A DNA stretch of 64,000 bases from Candidatus Liberimonas magnetica (GTDB taxonomy: Bacteria > Elusimicrobiota > Endomicrobiia > Endomicrobiales > JAFGIL01): positions 248,001 through 312,000 of the forward strand of contig JAJAPY010000001.1 of NCBI GenBank assembly GCA_020523885.1, given 5' to 3'. A program made the position numbers and the translations under genes. Shown here piece by piece: positions 14,601 through 23,600 of the stretch. The number at the start of each line of letters is the position of its first letter. The stretch's first letter is position 1. The notes beneath the pieces were generated by a model. It had not been told where the DNA came from. It was given only the letters and a program-made list of their open reading frames with translations, and did not search any database.

Positions 14601-17600
14601 AGGGACATCCCCTGAAGACTTGACTATGTATTATATAGCTTTAATGGTGATGCTGGCTAATTTTATCACGGTAGACTATATGCAAAAAGGTTTGCTCTCT
14701 GAACAATCCTGGGGCGGCTCTGTAATGGCAAAGGACGGCGGCGCAACCATAATGTTCCGTGCAGGCGGCGGAAAAACAGCGACAGGGGAAATAGCTGTTG
14801 CCGCAAGAGCTCTTATGTGCAAGGCAAGGCACGAAGGCAATGTTATTTCATTAACCGCGATGAGCCCGCTGATCGACCAGGGAGTTGCGGATATAAAACC
14901 TGCTCTTTCGATGCTGGGCATACATGTAAAAGCCCTGCATAATGAAGGCGACGATGCCCCGCAGACGTCGAAAGAAAAACAGGAGTATTTCTCAGAGCCC
15001 GGAGAAGTTATTGTTACTGATGCCGCGGCTGTCATTTACACCCGTGAAGATGAAATGAGCGAAAACCTTGATATATTCCAAAAGCATATCCACGTTCTTA
15101 TAGACGAAATAGATTTAAGCGCAAGAACGCCTACTTCTTATGTGCGCGCCATGGCCTCTGACCTTGTCTCGACCGGAAAAGAGGCAACGGGGGTATTTGC
15201 CGATATCATAGCCCAATGGCTGCTTGACGGCGGGATAGGAGATGTTTATAAACGTGCTGTAGAGCAGGGTAAGTTTACTGAAGAAGTAGAAAAATCCTTT
15301 GCTGAAGCCAGGGCCAGCCAGGAAAAGAAAGCAACGACCTTAATCGGGGAAGGGTGCCTTACTTTCGATGTGGCCGGCGCAGGCGAGTTAGGCGATGTCA
15401 GGCTTACAGATATGGGGAAACGGCGTATAAAGAGAATGTTTGAAGAAGGCAAGAAAGGAAGAGAGGCTGGGACGTGCATTATAGGCGAAGATGTCACTCT
15501 TGAAAAATTTGAAGAACAGGTACTTGAGCAATTAAGGGTTAACCTGGCTGTAAGGGCAAATAAAAATATAACGATTATTAAGGAAAACGGGAAGGATGTA
15601 GTTAAGCTTATAGACAAGACCGGCGCCATAACAAATCAGACTCCGGACTGGATGACCGCTAAGCAATTTAACCTTATGAGGACAAGTAACGGTTTAGTTA
15701 CTCAGGCGTTTGAAAAAATGCGTACGACCCAGACAGGCACTTTTGACACATTTATGAAAAGAGTACGAGATGGCGGTAAAGAGTCTTCGGTCATGGGTAT
15801 GACAGCCACTTATTCAAGACAGGCCTTGGATGAGCTTGCAACACTTACAGGTTATGATAAGTCGCGCATCGGCATAGCGCTTCCGACAACTTTCCCGAGC
15901 ATAATAAACTTTGACGGGTATATAAGCGCAGCTGATTCGAAACGGCTTGCCCCTGCAATAGCTGGCTGGATCACACAAAAAGGCCGCAGAGACGGAAGGA
16001 CTATGCTCATCCCTCTTTCTACCGTAGAGCAGGTTAACGGGCTAACAGATGATTTAAGGAAAGACCTGCCTAAAGGTTACAAAAAAATAAGGGTTATAAC
16101 CGCAGACACAAAAATAAAAGACAGTATTGACCCTGTGACAGGCGAGAAAATACTCGGAGCAGACTCTATACTTGCCGAAGCAAGGGCAAACCCGGATATT
16201 CTTGTCATAGTACAGTTTACTTCTGCTCTTAAAGTAAACAACAGCGGTATTGTAGACGGGGAGTACTTAAGAAAAGTAGGTTCTTTCGGGACAGGGAACA
16301 TCGTGGTTATAGGTGACGCAAGTTTGGGCAGAGGCATAGATATAAAATTGCTGAAACAAAATAGAAAGAGCCCTAATTTTATAGAGTTGGCCGCTCAGCT
16401 CAAAGCTGCAGGGTTTGTAGATACAGCCAAACTGGAAAAGCTTCAAGAAGCTGTTAAGGCAAAAGCCGGCAAAGATAAAATAGCAGAACTTCAGGCGGAA
16501 GTAGACGTACAGGCTTATGAATTTGTAGACCCACTGATAGATATGTTCAATATTGTTGACGATGACAGGAATGCCGCAAACCGTCAGAAAAAAGCTGAGA
16601 AAATAAGCGAGGCATTCAGCACCATGCAGTTAGCGATACTGAATAAGGCACTTAGAGCGGAAGGGATTACCCTAGATAGGTTGCTAGAAAGAGAAAGGGA
16701 TCAAAAAAGGTTGGACCTTGCCGAAAGGCAGGCATTATTTGCTTATATTGACGCACTGCAAAAAGGGGAATCCCTTGAAGCCAAAGGTATTGATGTGCCG
16801 ACCGCAACAAAAGCTCTGAAAAAGGTTTTAACGGATACCCGGGCACAGGCTATCGCAGAGGCGTCATTCAAGATAGATCTTACCAGAAGAATATTGTTTA
16901 CTACAATTGTAAGCGGGTATGCCAACCTTGTGCTGCCGAGTTCTCTTTCCATCGGCGAATATATACAACAGGTATTCAGAATCGGACGCTTCGACAGGCC
17001 CGGAAGCTATTCAATATTAATTAATATGGCCGAGAATGAAGGTAAAGACGCTAAAATATCTCCTTACGCGTTTATACAGCAGAATTTAGAGGCCAGGATG
17101 CCGGGGGTATTCCAGGATAAAAAATTCGCAAACAGGACACTGAAGGAAGTCCAGGCTGTAAGAGACAGGTTCATGGCTTTATGCGATGCCTTTGATAATT
17201 TAAGAGCAGGCAAAGATTTGGAAGAATCAGCCGGACTATTGCTCGATAAATTAAGCGATGAAACGGAAAGTTTCGAACTGCTTGAAAAAGGCATAAGGTT
17301 GATGATCAAAAACAAGAGGGATGTCAATGTATCCCGCAACTTGACCAAAGAAGAGATCGAGGAATTAAATAGAGAGATAGAAGAACTTCAAGCTTTCAAG
17401 GATTTGCTTTTCTCTGAAGACACCGCAGAAAAAACTAAAAAGCTGCAGGAAATGAGGGAAGAAATACTTGGGATTGACGCTCAGCTGGCATCTGAACTGC
17501 AGGATCCAACTAAACCCTGGTCCGAGGATAATAACCCTTCTTTGTCGCTTGAAGATAAGGACCGTTTAAAAACTAGAAAGACATTACTTGAAATTTTAGC

Positions 17601-20600
17601 CAATGATTTAGACAGGAATATAAGGTTACAGGGGTTAAGAGACAGCTATGCAAGAACTGAAAATAAGAAGGGTTTTGCTGCTGATGCGGAACTTCAGGCT
17701 ATCGTTCAAAACGAACTGACCAAACTTAATGCGGCGTTTTTTGAAGGATATAAGATCGCAGCTGACAGGCAGGATACCAGGGACACCGACTCAAGGCGGC
17801 AGGACGGGCCGCTTTCTTTTGTAATTGAAAGTTATGCAGCAACATTTAAACGGTTTGAAGACGCCATTCATTCCGGAAAGATCAAAGGTTTTGACGAACA
17901 CAGCATCGCAGTGCGGATGGTCTCTGACATGCTTAAGAAATTTGCCGAAAAAGAGCTTACACTTGAACAATTAAAGATGTCGCTCTCTGTATTATTCGGC
18001 AATTTGAACCTGGAAGGTTTCACGAAAGAGATCCTGGATACAAAAACAGCGGAAGATCTGGTAGATACGTTTACACGGCAGCTTTCCAGGCAGGGCAGGA
18101 AAAACATCCTGGCAGAGGGCCTGCTTGACCTGATGAAGAGCTATAACGCTTCAAATTTTGTAAAGGGCGGCCAGGACTGGCAGCACAGGTTAGGTGCCAT
18201 GCAATTGCCAAACGGGAATTTTAGTATTCCAAGTGTTAAGGCCGAGTCGACTATAGGAAAAACCGTAAGAGGTTTTATAGGTTTTGTGAGGGGGAAGAAT
18301 AAGTTTAGAGATATACAAGCTCCAAGCCTCAATTTTAGTAAGAGCAGAATTGATGTTAAACTCAACCTTGGCCAGGGAATAAAGGTCTTTGTAATGGCAA
18401 TTATAGGGAAAATATCGGCTGTATCTAAAACAGGAGAGCTGTTAAGCGGGTTCCGCATTGAATTTATTAGCAGGCGCTCTATAGATGGTGTATTAAAGAG
18501 TTACATAAAAGAACAAGTTGCAAATTTGAGCAGTACCGCGGGCGTTGTAAAGTCCTATAACGATAAAGCAGTACGCGAACTTGCTTATGATCTGGACTTT
18601 TTGGCACAAGCTATAGAGGAGGCGCAAAAACGGGAAGTAGGCTTGGCAAAAGACTTCCTTATCATGTGGGCTAGATTAAAACATATAAAATGGCTTGAAA
18701 AATACGCTAAAACGTTAAAAGCAGACGATAAAGTTGTGGACGTCCTGGTTGATTTAATAGAGAAGAAAAGAGAAGAAATTGCCCGCTTAAAAGTTGAGTC
18801 CATAGAAATGCTTGAAGGCAGCGTGGCTATAAAGAAGGGGAGAGACGGAAAATTGCATGCCGAGGAAATAGAGAAGGCGGTTGTACGCGAAATAGAAGCC
18901 GAGTCAAGCAAGAAGCAGTCAAGAACGGAAAAGTTTTCAATGTATGCTCAGATAGTATTTGATGTTTTAAGAATAAAATTATTCCGTTCAGGATTAAGTG
19001 TGGTTGAGGGTACAAACCTGAAGGGGCATACTTCAGAAGTTATAGATACTTCCCCTGCAGGGAATGTGAAAAGAGTTGAAAACGTTGAACAATCCGGAAA
19101 GCGTACGGCAGTGGCTGGTGATGGCGTTAAGTATGATTATAATGAGGAACTCCTCAATGCTGAAGCAAGGAGGCGTGCAGATGCTGAACTTACCATTGAT
19201 CTAAGGGCCAAGGCTGAAGCCGCTAAGCCTGAAGAAGCTAAAGATAAAAAGAAAGAAGCTAAAGCAGTAAAATCAAAGGCCGAAAAGACGCGGCAAATGA
19301 CTTTGCAGAGCGTTGAAGGACAAGCCGAAAATAAGATGAAAGCGCAGGCACAGGCACAAGCACAAGAGGAGGCACAGGTACAAGTGCCGCCGGAGCCGTC
19401 TAAAGAGCAAATCCTAGAGAATGCAGAAGTAAGAAGCCTGGCCAGAGGTGAAATTGTCCAGCTGCTTGCAAAAGTGAAAAACAATAATAACAGGCTCAGT
19501 GCATTAGATGCGGAACAACTTGAAAGGCTTACCAATTTGTACCCTGATCTGGTAAAGGAAGTTGCACAGGAACTTGGAAGAACCCAGTTTGAGACACATA
19601 AGGAAAAAGGCGGCCTTGCAGGTCTTATAAAGAAGGTTTCAGGGTTCTTAAAAAAGTTCTTTGATTTTTCAACTCCGGCTGCAGGCGTTAAGTCGGTGGC
19701 AACCATAGCTGGAGTTGGGTTATTGTTCGCTTTTGGAGGGCCTATAATAGGGTTATCCGGCCTGTTGATACTTGCTTTCTTGCAGGATACGCTAATGGGT
19801 TTATTCGGCGGAGGCAGTCTTAAGGACAAACTTCCGTTCGGCCTTGGTAAAAAGCTCGGAGGGCTGTTGCCTGGCGCTGATTCCGGGAAGCAGGTTACCT
19901 GGGGTGCGGCTATTGCTGCAGTAACGTTTACGACCATAATTTTGACATCTTTAATACTTACAGGCGGGCTTGGCCTTTTTGCAGTGCCGATACTTCCTGC
20001 AATCTTTGGGCCTGTACTGCATGTAGGCGCTGTATTATTAGGGCCTGTAGGGAATATAATTGCCGCATTCTTAGGGCATATACTAGGCGCCGGAACACTT
20101 GCATCTTTGGGTAATATACTGGGTGCCGGAGCGTTTGCATCCTTAGGCCATACGCTGAGCGGAGTGGTTGCAGGCATAACTGGCCAAACGCTTGCAAATA
20201 TCGGTATGATGTTCCTTCCGAAAGTCCTTGATAAGGGATTGGAAATAGCGAAGTCGAAAGTTGGTGATCCTATTAATGCTAAAGTTATAACTCCTATAAA
20301 AAATAAGCTGGGTATAGAAGATAAAGCAGATACAAAGGGAGCAGACGAGGCGTTAAAGAACGGCGTTGTTTCAGCTTTAAAAGCTTTCGGTATAACAAAA
20401 GAAAGCACTCCTCAGTTGTTTGAGCAGTACACAAAAAATCCGGATCCGAGGATCCCTGCTTATCTTAACTGGTTAAAGAAACAGGGGCTTGAGCCGTCTA
20501 TTATTTTGTTTAGCGAAAAAACACTAAAGGATTTTACTGAAGCAGCGAAAATTATTGGCTCTTTTAGATTAAATGTGACTGACCTGAACCTTGGCAGGTT

Positions 20601-23600
20601 TAAAAAGACATTGAAAACTAACGCTAAACTTAATGCGCTTATTATTGAAAAACTCGGCATTAAACCTGAACAACTTGATACACTTACAGAACAACAGCTG
20701 GTGGATGCCTTAAATGGCAAGATTGATACGCTTACAGACGAGCAGAAACAGCTGGTGCAGGTATTAAATAAAGCTATTGAGGGGCTTAAAAGGAAACAAC
20801 TGGCGGATGCATTGAATGAAATGCTTTACCTGGATGATTTGTATACGAAGATTGGGCAAGATGCCGCATTGTCTGACGAAGAAGCAAATAAGATATTGAT
20901 AAAAGCAAGGAACAATCAAGCGTTAACAAACGATGAGAGGCTATCATTGAACATGGCTATTTTATGCGAATTTTACCCGAAAGAAATTAAGAAGACCCAG
21001 ACTAAATTGCTGAAAACCGAAGTTCCGGCAGATGAAACAGGCATTGTCTACGCCGATTATGCTGCAGAAAACATTCTTGAGCAGGCAGGCAGTTACGGCA
21101 CGGTTTCACAAGCGTACATTGACCTTCTTATATCGTCGCTTGTAAGGCTTCAGGTTATAAGTGCGGAAGATGTAAAGAACAAAACGCTGCAGGAAATAAT
21201 GTCAATTGCCAAGAACAAGATTGCGGAAGCGAAAGGTTCCATAAAATTATCCGGTACCACAGAAGCTCTTATAGCTCTGCTTGCAGACCCGGGTCAGGAC
21301 AAGGCACAGGTGTTTAAGATCGCAAGAGAGCTTGCAAAGATAAAAGAAAAAGAAAAGGGCGGAGCCCTAGACCCGCAGATGTTGAAGCAATTTGGAAATA
21401 ATCCTCAACTGATGCAGATGATGCAGCAGATGCAGCAGCAGCAGCCCTTTGAGTATACAATGGCGCATGTTGAACAGGTTATTGATGTTATGGACCGTAA
21501 AGGCGGGAAAGGCCCTGAGCCTGAGAAACGGCGCCTACAGTTGGAAAATACTGTCTTGCTTCTTATTTTAGGCAGCGGGCAGCGTTTGGTTGACCAGGCA
21601 AAGGAGATAATCGAAAGCGAAGGAAAAGAGGGCGGCCTTCTGGAAAACATGGCCAAGACAAGGGCTTATCTCTGGTATGAAGAATACAAACAAACAGGCA
21701 AGACTCTTGCTCCAAACCCTGAAGACAGCACAGCCCAGTATTTTGAAGCTTTGAGGCAAATCAAAGAAGAGCAGCAGAAGATCATTGATGATCAGGGAAA
21801 ACATAGTGCGCAGGCTATGATAGAGACTCTGAAAAGAGAATTTATAACGGCCAGGAATGAATACACGGATTTCTATCAGAAATATTTTGATGCAAAACGC
21901 GACTGGAAAAAACAACCTTTCGGCAGCCTTGATACTGATAAAGAGTATTTAAACGGCATAAAATTGACACCCGGGTTTGATTTTGCGGAATATCTGAAGA
22001 AGTTCTTTGCAGGCCATCGTATGGACAAACCGGCAAAGGGCATAGCTAGTGTTGTTGACGCCATGTTTAAGGGGTTGGCTGAAAAGTTCGCTGGCTCCGC
22101 CGATATACTTGCGTCTCTTAATGCACTTATAGCATCGTTAAAATCCATGCCGTTTGAACTTAAAGAGCCGGCCCATTACGGCCAGGAACCCGCCAAAGAC
22201 AGGAACTTCTTCCAGTTTATAGATGAAGACACACAGATACAGGCATTGATAGCTGCTGTGCAAAAAGACTTTAATCAGGCTAATGTAGAACAGCTGGTTA
22301 AACGTTTAAGCGATCTTATCCAGCAATACCCTCAGGATAAGTCCCAGTGGGACCCTGCAGAAGGTGTAAAAGACGGCTGTATTTCGGCTACCCTGCGCAC
22401 ATATCTTGCAGCTCTTATGCTTGAGACCTGGGCGGATAAATACAATTGGAAAAAGGTGAGTGTCGACACCGTTGAAGTTATGATGGCCGGTTCTGAAAAG
22501 GTCTCCAGAAAAGCCCTCACGGTTTCGGTCGGTAATGATACTACTGTTGTTGATTTTGGCAAGGCATTGCGTCTGGGCAGAGTAACGACAGCTAAAGCCT
22601 TTTACGGCAAAGAAATAGAGATAACTTTGTCGGTACCCGAAGAGGCCAAGTTCACTATCCTTTCAGGTAAGACTATTGGACAGAACCTGCTGTCTGCTCA
22701 TTTAAACAATGTAGCCGTAAATCAATTATTTCTTCAAAAAAAGACACAAGAAGCTGAGACTATGTTAAATCTGGTTATAGGCATGGGCGGCGATATATCT
22801 TTGGCATTAGGAAACCTGTTTATAATGTTAGGAGAACAAGGGAAGTGGGATGAAGCGATGGAGTTGTGGGAACAGTATGAAAAAAAGATACCTCTTACGG
22901 CTCCGTATGCACAGCTCTATGAACAAGCAGCCAAGATCTATAACAGGCTGGCTGGTATAGCTGAAAGGAATGAAGATTATAAGGAAGTTTCTGCTTATTA
23001 CGCTAAAGCCGAAAAATGTGCCAGTGCAGCTATCGCAAATGCTGCTGATAAGAAAATAAAATGTTTAGCCTTAAATGAATATGCAACTACGCTTCGCGGC
23101 CTGGGAAGGCTTGAAAGTAAGCCAGAGAAATATTCCGAATTATTCAAAAAAGCTAAGCAGGCTGCAGAGGAACTTATAGCGTTAGGAAAAGAAATACAAA
23201 ATGAGGAGGCGGAGTTAAGTGGTTATGACTCAATGGTATATATATTTATCGATGAATATCATAAGACTGATGTCAGATTGCCGCAAGTAGAAAAAGAGAT
23301 AATGAAATATATAAACCTGGCTACTCCGTTGTGTAAAAAGCTCAAGAGAAATGAAGACCTCGGCAGAATGGCGGCTTCTCTTGCGAGCATTTTGTTAGGG
23401 CAGGGAGATTATAAAGGAGCTGAACAACAGTACCGCAAGGCTTTGAAATTTGGGTATACGTCTGTTGAGATATGGAATAATTTGATTATCGTTATGCTGC
23501 TGCAGGACGAGAGCCGTTCCCGGGATATAAAAGATGTGGTAGCCCAGGCTTTTCAGGGCGGGTTCCTTACTGAAAAGCATTTATCTTTGCTTTTAAAGAG

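Noticed and set aside
19137-20408. 423-residue minus-strand open frame
   Set aside because: It lies wholly antisense to the giant gene, over a low-complexity Ala/Gly-rich stretch, and has no recognisable domain; it is a shadow frame.
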